A stretch of 43,175 nucleotides of DNA, taken from an uncultured Methylococcaceae bacterium. GTDB taxonomy: Bacteria; Pseudomonadota; Gammaproteobacteria; Methylococcales; Methylomonadaceae. Shown here one piece after another: positions 35,786 to 43,175 of the stretch. The position numbers and the translations under genes are program-made. The first letter of the stretch is position 1; the number at the start of each line of letters is the position of its first letter. The stretch is taken from contig CAIMEB010000255.1 of assembly GCA_903839855.1 (NCBI GenBank), positions 1-43,175 on the forward strand. Direction: 5' to 3'. Under the pieces are notes generated by a model. It was not told the DNA's origin, did not search any database, and saw nothing but the letters and a program-made list of their open reading frames with translations.

Positions 35786-36001
35786 AATAATGAATATCCC
35801 GCCAAGGCGAATAAAGTCGCACGCAAACTCACTCTGGTGTCTCGACTGGTACCCATTGCCAATGGTGACGTAGGTTTTATTCGTATAGCTACGCCTTCTG
35901 CGAGTTTAGATAATTGGGTTTTCTTCAGTATCTTGTTATCTGTACTCTATAGAGATAAACTAGACAAACTCGCCACTCAAAAGGATTTATTGATTAAATG
36001 A
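35786..36001 (+). pseudogene. Orphan reading frame directly before the MBOAT gene (gene remnant or small protein)
   Basis: From 35786 a 71-codon frame runs NNEYPAKANKVARKLTLV... SRLVPIANGDVGFIRIA... LDNWVFFSILLSVLYRDK and ends with TGA at 35999-36001. That stop overlaps the MBOAT start in the ATGA form of coupled genes. It has no ATG; a GTG at 35837 would give a 54-residue protein. Composition looks like a real protein, but I do not recognise the family. It is closed on the left by a TGA just past the hairpin array. Either the array destroyed its 5' part or it is a small start-from-GTG gene. Confidence 0.5.
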
Positions 36002-37644
36002 TTTTTAATTCTCTTTCGTTTGCCATTTTTTTACCCATTGTTTTGCTCTTTTACTATCTATTTGGTAGACGTTACCAAAATTGGGTATTGCTGATTGCCG
36101 GCTATACTTTTTATGGGGTATGGGACATACGTTTTCTTTATCTAGTGTCATTATCTACAGTACTCGATTTTTGTACCGGGTTGATGATAGCAAATGGACG
36201 AATGACGTTGGCTCAACGGCTTGCACCGACATGTCATCTACTTGGATTTGCATTATTTTTTCTGGTGCCCGATTGGCATGCGGTCGTTTTTCAGGGCGCG
36301 TATTTAAATAATATTAATATTGATTGGCAGCAGTTATTAACGCCCACTTCCCTTGGACTTAACGTATTGGGTCTTTCGGGTTTAGGTGTTGCCGTTGCTA
36401 ATATAGCTTATCCTTATGTGCTTAAGCACATGGAAGAAAAAACAAAGCGTATTTTCTTTTTACGGTGCAGTCTGATGGGTCAGTTAGGCATGTTAGGCGT
36501 TTTTAAATATTATAATTTTTTTGTTGCTGAGGCTGAAGGCTGTTTAAAGAGTTTAGGTGTTGATGCTCCTAGCATGCATTTGGATATCATCCTTCCGATT
36601 GGTATTTCTTTTTACACATTTCAGACCTTAAGTTATGTCTGTGATGTCTATTGGGGTAAGATGCAACCGGTTAGTCGTTTAAGGGATTTTGCGCTATTTG
36701 TATCTTATTTTCCGCCTTTAGTTGCTGGGCCTATAGAGCGGGCATCGCATTTGATTCCACGGATACTGGGGGAGCGGCGCATAAATTTTGAAAATATCTG
36801 TCAAGGCGCTTACCTTATCCTGCTTGGGCTGGTAAAAAAAATGGCGATTGCTGATGGACTGGCGGGTTCAGTATTCTCAATTTACAATGCCAGTGGTGAT
36901 GTCGGTTGGTTAGATATTGTTACCGCCACGGTGGCATTTGCAATACAGATTTATTGTGATTTTTCGGGTTACTCTGATATTGCCTGTGGTGTATCTCTTT
37001 GGTTTGGTATTGAGTTATTAAAAAACTTTGATCAGCCTTATTTTTCTTTAAATCCTTCTGAGTTCTGGCGTCGCTGGCATATTAGTTTGTCATCCTGGCT
37101 CCGGGATTATTTATATATACCCCTGGGCGGGAATCGTGGCTCGGAAATTAAGGTCTATAGAAATTTAATGCTAACTATGGTACTGGGTGGTTTATGGCAT
37201 GGTGCTGCCTGGAATTTCTTACTTTGGGGTGGATACCAAGGTGCTATGTTGATTATTCATAGATTATTTGTTGGACGCAAACCAGCCGAGTTTTGTGGAA
37301 CATTATTAATGCGCTTGCCTAGGATGATGTTCTTTTTTGTGTTTATCTGTTATGGATGGCTTTTGTTTAGAGCAACATCTTTTGATCAAATCAGCTCCTT
37401 TACTCAAATTTTATTAAGTGATTTTTCCAATATGTCATTACATATGAAAATTCCGCCATTTAGTTCTCTATTAGGTATTTTTATCTTAATTTTTGTCGAG
37501 ATATTTCAATTCAAACGTCAAAATATACATTTTTATACATATTATCCAGCGGTTATTCATGGTGGCGTATATGCTCTCCTAATATTTGCTTTTATAATGG
37601 GGTTATCTAATGACAGTCAGCAATTCATCTATTTCCAATTCTGA
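35998..37644 (+). CDS. MBOAT-family O-acyltransferase, AlgI-like
   Basis: A 548-residue multi-span protein beginning MIFNSLSFAIFLPIVLLFYYLF, the typical AlgI opening. Conserved histidines are in FWRRWHISLSSWLRDYLYIPLGGNRG (His361) and GGLWHGAAWNFLLWGG (His401, the catalytic MBOAT position). AlgI moves acetyl groups across the inner membrane for alginate acetylation; a similar job on this polysaccharide is the natural inference. AAGGA lies about 12 bases upstream. It overlaps the SGNH-like gene by 35 bases. Confidence 0.95.
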   Translation: MIFNSLSFAIFLPIVLLFYYLFGRRYQNWVLLIAGYTFYGVWDIRFLYLVSLSTVLDFCTGLMIANGRMTLAQRLAPTCHLLGFALFFLVPDWHAVVFQGAYLNNINIDWQQLLTPTSLGLNVLGLSGLGVAVANIAYPYVLKHMEEKTKRIFFLRCSLMGQLGMLGVFKYYNFFVAEAEGCLKSLGVDAPSMHLDIILPIGISFYTFQTLSYVCDVYWGKMQPVSRLRDFALFVSYFPPLVAGPIERASHLIPRILGERRINFENICQGAYLILLGLVKKMAIADGLAGSVFSIYNASGDVGWLDIVTATVAFAIQIYCDFSGYSDIACGVSLWFGIELLKNFDQPYFSLNPSEFWRRWHISLSSWLRDYLYIPLGGNRGSEIKVYRNLMLTMVLGGLWHGAAWNFLLWGGYQGAMLIIHRLFVGRKPAEFCGTLLMRLPRMMFFFVFICYGWLLFRATSFDQISSFTQILLSDFSNMSLHMKIPPFSSLLGIFILIFVEIFQFKRQNIHFYTYYPAVIHGGVYALLIFAFIMGLSNDSQQFIYFQF

Positions 37645-38779
37645 GTCTGATAATATCCCGACTTCGATGTTGACTGGACAACGAGTTTTTGTCGCTAGTC
37701 TATGGGCATTAGTTTGGCTGATATTGATCGATATTTCGCTCAATATTTTTTTCGCAATGCCAAAATCACCACTGATTCAACCCAGCAAGCTTCAAAGTTT
37801 TTTTGATTATGGTCGTTCGGCTGAAGGGAAAATCAGGTATATGGTGGGCAGAGATAAAGAATCTACCTCCATGGTAGCCAATGCGGGTTGGATACTAGAA
37901 AACGAAGTGGATGATCAACCTAAAATGGCATCTAGTCATGATCGTGTTCTTATTGCTGCCTATGGACAATCATTTACCAATCAAATTTGTGAGGCGCTAA
38001 AGGTTGTTGATCCTCGTTTTGAGCTTCGCTTAAAAGCTGGGCCGGCAGCGACGGTTTCCCATTCTTATGCTTATTACAAAGCAGATGCCAAGAATCAGCA
38101 GGCAGATGTAGTCGTGCTAGGCATTTTAGCGTCTTCGCTAATTTACATGACATCGCCGACAACTGCCACCATCAATTTTGAAGGGGCAGCACCTTATACC
38201 TACCCAATTTATAAATTGAATGACGGGCATATCTCAGAGGAGGATCCCGTTATCCATTCTATAGAAGAATTACGTACTGCATTTTATGACAATCCTTCAT
38301 TGTGGCAGGTATATATCAAAATGCTTAGAAGTAAATCTCCAACTTACAATAGCTGGATATTTGAAAAAGATATTTTTGATTATTCTGCCTTGGCAAGAAT
38401 GATTCGTCGCAGTATTGGACAAAAGCATGCGCATGATGTTACGGCAAGATACTGGAATGCAAATGGATTTATAAATACCGATGGGGTTTTGGATATTGCG
38501 AATACACTTATTGCTGACTTTGCAGCTGATGTAAGGGTAAAAGGTCAAATTCCTTATGTTTTGCTCATTCAGGATAAAGGATATAAGAACCATCTTGCCT
38601 TGGCATTTGAATCTCAACTTAAACAATTGGATATTCCTTACTTAAGTACGCACACCATTGCGTCAAGTACGAATCCCAGAAATTTTGTGAGTGATGGGCA
38701 TTTCACTCCTGAAGTAACCCTGCAAATAGCGCGTGCGTTTCATGCAGATGTTTTAAATAAAATAAAAAAAATTAAATAA
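37610..38779 (+). CDS. AlgJ/AlgX-type SGNH-like O-acetylation protein
   Basis: A 389-residue protein with a single N-terminal membrane anchor (about 29-48) and a periplasmic SGNH-like domain. AAYGQSFTNQI holds a serine at the nucleophile position (Ser121) and SDGHFTPE a Asp362-x-His364 pair, both as in AlgJ/AlgX-type proteins. These proteins take acetyl from the MBOAT partner and transfer it to polysaccharide in the periplasm. The gene overlaps the MBOAT gene, so the pair is coupled. Sequence resemblance is limited to the motifs, so the subgroup is uncertain. Confidence 0.8.
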   Translation: MTVSNSSISNSESDNIPTSMLTGQRVFVASLWALVWLILIDISLNIFFAMPKSPLIQPSKLQSFFDYGRSAEGKIRYMVGRDKESTSMVANAGWILENEVDDQPKMASSHDRVLIAAYGQSFTNQICEALKVVDPRFELRLKAGPAATVSHSYAYYKADAKNQQADVVVLGILASSLIYMTSPTTATINFEGAAPYTYPIYKLNDGHISEEDPVIHSIEELRTAFYDNPSLWQVYIKMLRSKSPTYNSWIFEKDIFDYSALARMIRRSIGQKHAHDVTARYWNANGFINTDGVLDIANTLIADFAADVRVKGQIPYVLLIQDKGYKNHLALAFESQLKQLDIPYLSTHTIASSTNPRNFVSDGHFTPEVTLQIARAFHADVLNKIKKIK

Positions 38780-38833
38780 AAAAATTAAATAATTGTGTTC
38801 ACAATCCATTAACCTGCCATAGGTACTAATACG

Positions 38834-40237
38834 GTGACTAAAAAGTTAACTAACAGCACTCAGTCTTTAAACCAAGACGAGGGTGAACCTGACCTAAAAG
38901 CTCTGAAAAAGACTGCCACACAAGGCGCTTATTGGACTGTAGCAAATTATGGCTTAAGCCAAGCCTTACGGTTTGGCAGTAATCTTATTTTGACCCGTCT
39001 GTTATTTCCTGACCTTTTCGGATTGATATCCTTGGTCAATGTTATTCTTTTGGGATTATGTTTGTTTTCAGATATTGGAATTGGCACCAGTATTATTCGA
39101 AGCAAGCGTGGTAATGATCCAGACTTTCTTAATTCCGCATGGACTATCCAGGTTATAAGAGGTTTTGGTATCTGGATAATTGCTACAGTTCTTGCCTATC
39201 CAGCCTCTATGCTTTACCAAAATCCTCAATTAATCTGGTTAATTCCAGTGATTGCAATATCTATAATAATTAGCGGGTTTAATTCTACCGCGTTGTATAC
39301 AAGCTATCGAAATTTAGCATTAAAAAGGTTAGTGATACAGGAGTTAATTACACAATTAATGTCCTTAACAATCATGATTACTTGGGCATGGATAAGCCCA
39401 TCAATTTGGGCTTTGGTTGCAGGTGTTCTGTCGGGTGCCTTGATAAGTATGATTTGGAGTCATTTCTTAATACCTGGGCAACTCAACCGCTTCCACTGGG
39501 ATAAAACAGCGGCTCAAGAGCTCATTCATTTTGGAAAGTGGATCTTTATTTCAACCATACTCACTTTTTTAGCAGGTCAGGCGGATCGGGTGATACTGGC
39601 TAAAATATTCTCACTTGAAATGTTGGGGGTTTATTCTATTGCCTTAACGCTGTCAGATGTGCCAAGACAGATTGTCTCAGGTCTTAGTGGTAAAATCATA
39701 TATCCGACTTTATCCCGTTTGGCGCATATGCCACGCCTTGAATTTAGAAAACAATTACTTAATAGTCGAAAAAAAATATTAATTATCCTGGCGTTAGCGC
39801 TTGCGGTCTTGGTGTCTTTTGGTGATATTTTGATTTTGCTTCTTTATGACAAGCGTTATGAGCAGGCAAGTTGGATGCTACCTTTGCTGGCTATTGGGAT
39901 ATGGCCAAATATGCTTTCTCAAACCAGTGAGCAAGCTCTTTTTGCTATTGGAAAGCCTAACTATGCAGCTTTTGGCAATTTTTTTCGATTTTTATTTACT
40001 GTAATTAGTATACCGCTTGGGTTTAAGTATTATGGGATATTGGGAGCAATTATTATCGTAGCTATGAATGATGTGCCATTTTACTTTGCAATCACTTTTG
40101 GCGTTTATCATGAAGGCTTATCGAGCATTAGTCAGGATATAAAAACAACTTTAATGTTTACAGGGGTAGTAGGTATTCTGATATATGGGCGTTGGTTACT
40201 GGGTTTTGGGTTGCCTATGACTGGATTGTTATGGTAG
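38834..40237 (+). CDS. Wzx-like polysaccharide flippase
   Basis: A 467-residue protein with about twelve spans, opening ALKKTATQGAYWTVANYGLSQALRFGSNLILTRLLFPDLFGLISLVNVI. This is the MOP-superfamily (Wzx/RfbX) start, with GLSGKIIYPTLSRLA in the middle. Wzx flips lipid-linked repeat units to the periplasm. It starts at GTG 38834. Together with the Wzy-, Wzz- and Wza-like genes it completes a Wzx/Wzy-dependent route, though an initiating glycosyltransferase is missing from the window. Confidence 0.92.
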   Translation: MTKKLTNSTQSLNQDEGEPDLKALKKTATQGAYWTVANYGLSQALRFGSNLILTRLLFPDLFGLISLVNVILLGLCLFSDIGIGTSIIRSKRGNDPDFLNSAWTIQVIRGFGIWIIATVLAYPASMLYQNPQLIWLIPVIAISIIISGFNSTALYTSYRNLALKRLVIQELITQLMSLTIMITWAWISPSIWALVAGVLSGALISMIWSHFLIPGQLNRFHWDKTAAQELIHFGKWIFISTILTFLAGQADRVILAKIFSLEMLGVYSIALTLSDVPRQIVSGLSGKIIYPTLSRLAHMPRLEFRKQLLNSRKKILIILALALAVLVSFGDILILLLYDKRYEQASWMLPLLAIGIWPNMLSQTSEQALFAIGKPNYAAFGNFFRFLFTVISIPLGFKYYGILGAIIIVAMNDVPFYFAITFGVYHEGLSSISQDIKTTLMFTGVVGILIYGRWLLGFGLPMTGLLW

Positions 40238-40301
40238 AAGAAAATAGGTATAAATACCCGGTAGGTATCCAAAAGTCTTTTGATTTGCTATTGATTAATG
40301 C

Positions 40302-41516
40302 CTAGTGCCTAGTGCAGGATTTTATCAGTGAATCCTTATTCTTGTCTTGCATAATATAGGTGGCGAAAACACCGAACATGATAACTAAACCTAATAATTG
40401 CCAAGGGTGAGCCTTGGTGAATATTGCAGGTAATTTTATGACAAAATCTTCAGAGATTACTGCAAGAAGCTCAGGTATGATTGAAACTATAATGCCTAGG
40501 AGCATTATAGGTTTATTTTTCAACGTAATTTGATGGAAAAACATAAAAATACAAATTATAGCTGGATATAAATCATATTCTTTCATTCTAGGGTTTATTA
40601 TGCAAAGACAGAAATATAAAAGAAATGTTCTAGCATATAAATCTGTTTTGATAGAAAAAAAACGTGGCAAATAAAATGCGAATGCATACAACATAATTAT
40701 AGAAAAAATAATATGTATAATTATTGATACAGTCTCGGACAAATGTGCGTTGATTGCCACAGCAAAAATTGAAAAACCAATATCATTGAAAACTAGAATC
40801 TGTTGATGTAATGCATTAATAAATTCTTGATATTCTGGTGCATAAAAATACATAGAAGAAAGCCATGTCGCTCCAAATGCGCCAATAATAAATGTTAACG
40901 CAAGGATAATCTGACTTTTATTATTAAAGATTAAAAATATAATGGCTAAGTATGCCAAAAAGTACGGTTTTATAATAGAAAAGAACAATAACAATATGCA
41001 GAATATTATTTTGTACCGCATACAATCCGTTCTATAAAATCCTAAAAGGCAGGCAATCAATAAAAAATGTGTATATAAAGTTATATTTCCGGTAGTAAAT
41101 GATAAAAAACCGATACCGCCAAATGCCAGAGCAGATATCTGGATCAAACAAAAATTTAAGTTTGTAGCTTTTTTAATGCATTCGTTTTTGATAGGAAGCT
41201 TATGGAAGCACAAATAAATCTCTACGCCAAACCAAATCGTTGTAAATGCATATATTGCAGCAATACAGTGAGTAAATCCGAATAACCTTTCTAAGTAAGC
41301 AAATAAATGCAATATAACAGGATTATAAACAAATAAATTTTGAGCAACTTCTGGCCTATAAGCATTTTTATTTTGCAAATAGGCGACAGCAGCACGTTCG
41401 TAGATGGCTAGGTCAGCTAGAACTCCATTGACAATAAAAAAGTGAATATTGTAAGAAAATATCAATAAACTAATTATTAAAATAAAGATATCTATTCGTT
41501 TAAGATATACAGTCAT
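40302..41516 (-). CDS. Multi-span membrane protein, GT87/DUF2029-like
   Basis: A 404-residue hydrophobic protein with about ten spans. An early acidic residue follows the first span (VNGVLADLAIYERAAVAYLQNKNAYRP), and NPRMKEYDLYPAIICIFMF is near the end. This matches polyprenyl-phosphate-sugar-dependent mannosyl/arabinosyl transferases of the GT87 (DUF2029) type, which have an acidic residue in the first loop. It is on the minus strand, convergent with the flippase gene, and its AT content is well above the locus average. The fold call is moderate, and the substrate is unknown. Confidence 0.72.
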   Translation of the reverse strand: MTVYLKRIDIFILIISLLIFSYNIHFFIVNGVLADLAIYERAAVAYLQNKNAYRPEVAQNLFVYNPVILHLFAYLERLFGFTHCIAAIYAFTTIWFGVEIYLCFHKLPIKNECIKKATNLNFCLIQISALAFGGIGFLSFTTGNITLYTHFLLIACLLGFYRTDCMRYKIIFCILLLFFSIIKPYFLAYLAIIFLIFNNKSQIILALTFIIGAFGATWLSSMYFYAPEYQEFINALHQQILVFNDIGFSIFAVAINAHLSETVSIIIHIIFSIIMLYAFAFYLPRFFSIKTDLYARTFLLYFCLCIINPRMKEYDLYPAIICIFMFFHQITLKNKPIMLLGIIVSIIPELLAVISEDFVIKLPAIFTKAHPWQLLGLVIMFGVFATYIMQDKNKDSLIKSCTRH

Positions 41517-41713
41517 TATCGCTCTCGGCTTGTTTATGTTCTAATGGTGATATAGAAAATAAATTGTATCTGCGGTCTTTGAATAAACGCCACAAGCTCC
41601 ACTGGGTGAGCACAGATCTTTGTAAGGTTATTAATTATGGTTTTGTTAGTTAATTGTTTCACAAAGAATATAAAATAGCCATAGTCAGGTAAGCTATTCT
41701 ATTCACTGTGTTA
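41517..41713. other. Intergenic, no gene seen
   Basis: An AT-rich stretch upstream of the minus-strand GT87-like gene. No reading frame or strong hairpin is visible before the MITE-like element. Confidence 0.35.
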
Positions 41714-41826
41714 GGTAACTCGCAATAATAAAACCCCATTTATGTTGGAGTAAAATAGTTTTAGCTATTTTTACAGGCAATAGCTGAAGCTATTGCACTC
41801 CTGTATTTTATTTATTGCGAGTTACC
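41714..41826. mobile_element. MITE-like element with 15-bp terminal inverted repeats
   Basis: GGTAACTCGCAATAA (41714-41728) and TTATTGCGAGTTACC (41812-41826) are perfect inverted ends. Both sides are flanked by TTA, consistent with a 3-bp target duplication (or a TA within it). Inside are two more hairpins: AAATAG/CTATTT (41753-41770) and GCAATAGCT/AGCTATTGC (41777-41796). At 113 bp it has no coding room, so it would need a transposase supplied elsewhere. Confidence 0.75.
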
Positions 41827-41908
41827 TTACTAACATAATACCATTTTGCCTGCTTTAAGCTGTGTAGAAACCTATGTTTAGCGGGGCAACCGGACTGGGA
41901 ACAATGTA

Positions 41909-42269
41909 CGTTTGACTATCGTTGAGGCGATTGATTACTATGATTATTTCTGCTATGTCACGAAAGAATCCCTTACGCCTTGGCAAGCACACAAAAAATA
42001 CGGTTAACGCGCAACTTGCGAAACCTGGATCGAAGAGTCCAAAGGACAGATGGGGATGGGTAAAATTAGAGCCGCTGCTAATGGACGACACGTTTTGTCT
42101 GCTTCGACAGAAATTGCCTTCGCGCAGACGTTTGTTCGATGATATGAAGGCGCTTACAACATACTTCTGCTTTGACAACTGGGAGCACCTCATTAACTTT
42201 ATGTTAGAAAGCTGGTCTTGTAAACCGGAAAATCGAATTATTCGACCACCTAAAACAGAAACAGGGTAG
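41909..42269 (+). pseudogene. Decayed IS1380-family-like transposase
   Basis: One frame reads LTIVEAIDYYDYFCYVT and ESLTPWQAHKKYG, then a stop (TAA at 42005), then RATCETWIEESKGQMGMGK. This matches the C-terminal DDE region of IS1380-type transposases, where the broken codon should be glutamate. A further in-frame stop lies at 42140, after which resemblance fades. No N-terminal part or inverted ends could be found. It is a dead remnant. Confidence 0.7.
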
Positions 42270-42310
42270 GTGATGGTCATAATGAGAATTGCTGGCTTAA
42301 TACAATTCAT

Positions 42311-42339
42311 TTTGTTTTGTTTTGGAATGTTGGTATAAT
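42311..42339 (+). promoter_or_regulatory. Extended -10 promoter of the PEP-CTERM-like gene
   Basis: TGG followed by TATAAT (42331-42339) is an extended -10 box; a TTGTTT (42312-42317) lies 16 bases before it as a weak -35. The expected transcript would have a leader of about 90 bases before the ATG at 42437. Confidence 0.55.
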
Positions 42340-42436
42340 ATTAGAACATGATTTAGTTGGGAAGGTTTTTGACAGATATTATACTCTCGTCTTTATGAGC
42401 TAATTATTTTACTTTCAAATATTGAGGTCCATGGAT

Positions 42437-43048
42437 ATGAAAAGAATAGGTTTATTAGCTTTTTTAACACTTGCTTTGGTAATGCCATTTGCTGTTAATA
42501 CAGCTGCAGCTGCAGCTGTGGCGTCAAATTCAACCACAGTTTACGCTAACGCAACTTCAGCAGGAACTCTAAACAGTTTTAATGGGGGGGTAGGTACAAC
42601 AACCAATACTGCAGCTACAGCTTGGTTATTAGCGGATCAAGGCGGCTTTAATTCCACATTTAGAAACTTGACAGGAACGGGTGTAACCAATAGTTTTTTC
42701 TCTGTAGTTGCAAGCACTCCTCTGTTCTCGGCGACTATGAATTCAAACCTGTTTTCAACAGGAATGACGCCTACGCTTATTGACGTAACTACAGGTAAAA
42801 CTATTGCACTTACTATTGATCCTCTTACAGGAATGTATACCTTTAGCGCACTAGTATCAGGCCAAGTATATGATCTTCAAGTCGCCTATACTATAGCTGC
42901 AAAAGCTACGGCTTCAGTTTACACTACGCTCACAGTTGCTGCTATCCCGGAGATTGAACAATGGGCGATGATGTTAATTGGTCTGTTCTTGATTGCTGTG
43001 AAAGTAAATAAGTCTAAGAAATCAGACAGCCAACTAAGGATACTGTAA
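42437..43048 (+). CDS. Secreted protein with a PEP-CTERM-like sorting tail
   Basis: The 203-residue protein has a signal peptide (MKRIGLLAFLTLALVMPFAV, then alanines), a Thr/Ser/Asn-rich body with no cysteine, and a tail AIPEIEQWAMMLIGLFLIAVK followed by lysines. The tail fits the PEP-CTERM design (short motif, membrane span, basic end) recognised by exosortase, with PEI in place of PEP. I start at ATG 42437 because GAGG is 9 bases upstream; ATG 42431 is closer than usual. Such proteins are often exported to the surface with exopolysaccharide, which suits the neighbouring locus. No exosortase gene is in the window. Confidence 0.8.
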   Translation: MKRIGLLAFLTLALVMPFAVNTAAAAAVASNSTTVYANATSAGTLNSFNGGVGTTTNTAATAWLLADQGGFNSTFRNLTGTGVTNSFFSVVASTPLFSATMNSNLFSTGMTPTLIDVTTGKTIALTIDPLTGMYTFSALVSGQVYDLQVAYTIAAKATASVYTTLTVAAIPEIEQWAMMLIGLFLIAVKVNKSKKSDSQLRIL

Positions 43049-43175
43049 AAAATAACTTCCCGAAATTTGAATTATAAAACTGAAGCAATGATAGGATACT
43101 ACAAATAATTAACTGCAGACGAATGACAAAGAATGACAGGTTACGAAAAAAGCATTGAGATCAAAATGCAACGAT

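Noticed and set aside
35460-35873. Plus-strand frame with ISDRKKGGSG repeats as a basic repeat protein
   Set aside because: The frame is a consequence of the 42-bp unit; it has no ribosome-binding site and runs on into unrelated sequence. The opposite strand is equally open, so coding is unsupported.
41855-42310. Minus-strand frame of 151 codons
   Set aside because: It is antisense to the transposase remnant, whose plus frame carries recognisable DDE-transposase motifs.

Overview
The window looks like the chromosome of a gammaproteobacterial methylotroph, most likely a type I methanotroph (order Methylococcales). Three things support this. A formaldehyde-activating enzyme gene (fae) sits beside genes of the kind used to make methanofuran/tetrahydromethanopterin-type C1 carriers. 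The housekeeping order rlmN-pilW-hisS-yfgM-bamB-der is gammaproteobacterial. The last gene encodes a secreted protein whose tail resembles the PEP-CTERM sorting signals common in these bacteria. No methane monooxygenase or methanol dehydrogenase gene lies here, so the assignment is an inference. Base composition is AT-leaning throughout and visibly more so in parts of the polysaccharide region.

Layout. 1-660: an edge palindrome and a 21-bp minisatellite. 660-6175: a C1-cofactor island with a CitG/MdcB-like protein, fae, a divergent HisA-like TIM barrel, an MfnD-like ATP-grasp ligase, an MfnF-like protein and a membrane lytic transglycosylase. 6180-7530: a scar of a broken TonB-receptor gene, a REP/MITE-like element, a ParD-like/RelE toxin-antitoxin pair and a remnant of a REP-associated (Y1) transposase. 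7541-9110: mepA and a small secreted protein, both on the minus strand. 9355-13840: tgt-yajC-secD-secF. 13939-20857: ndk, rlmN, pilW, hisS, yfgM, bamB and der, tightly packed. 20929-24900: tpx and the sodium-pumping oxaloacetate decarboxylase oadGAB. 25004-25444: a Sel1-repeat protein.

25775-41516 is a polysaccharide locus. It holds a Wza-like export lipoprotein, a Wzz-like chain-length protein fused to a BY-kinase domain that has lost its P-loop, glycosyltransferases (GT2, GT25, GT87-like), a Wzy/ligase-like protein, a Wzx-like flippase and an unusual number of acylation genes (one hexapeptide-repeat acyltransferase, two acyltransferase-3 proteins, an AlgI-type MBOAT and its SGNH-like partner). 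In its middle lies a 6 x 42-bp tandem array whose units each form a hairpin, followed by an orphan reading frame that overlaps the MBOAT start. 41714-43175 holds a MITE-like element, a decayed IS1380-type transposase and the PEP-CTERM-like gene.

The genes form three working groups: C1-carrier biosynthesis around fae; envelope assembly (Sec export, outer-membrane assembly, pili, murein hydrolases); and synthesis, acylation and export of a surface polysaccharide. The items most worth a second look are the hairpin array with its orphan frame, the kinase-dead Wzz fusion, the CitG-like and HisA-like proteins of the C1 island, and the 21-bp minisatellite. I found no rRNA, tRNA or true CRISPR array.
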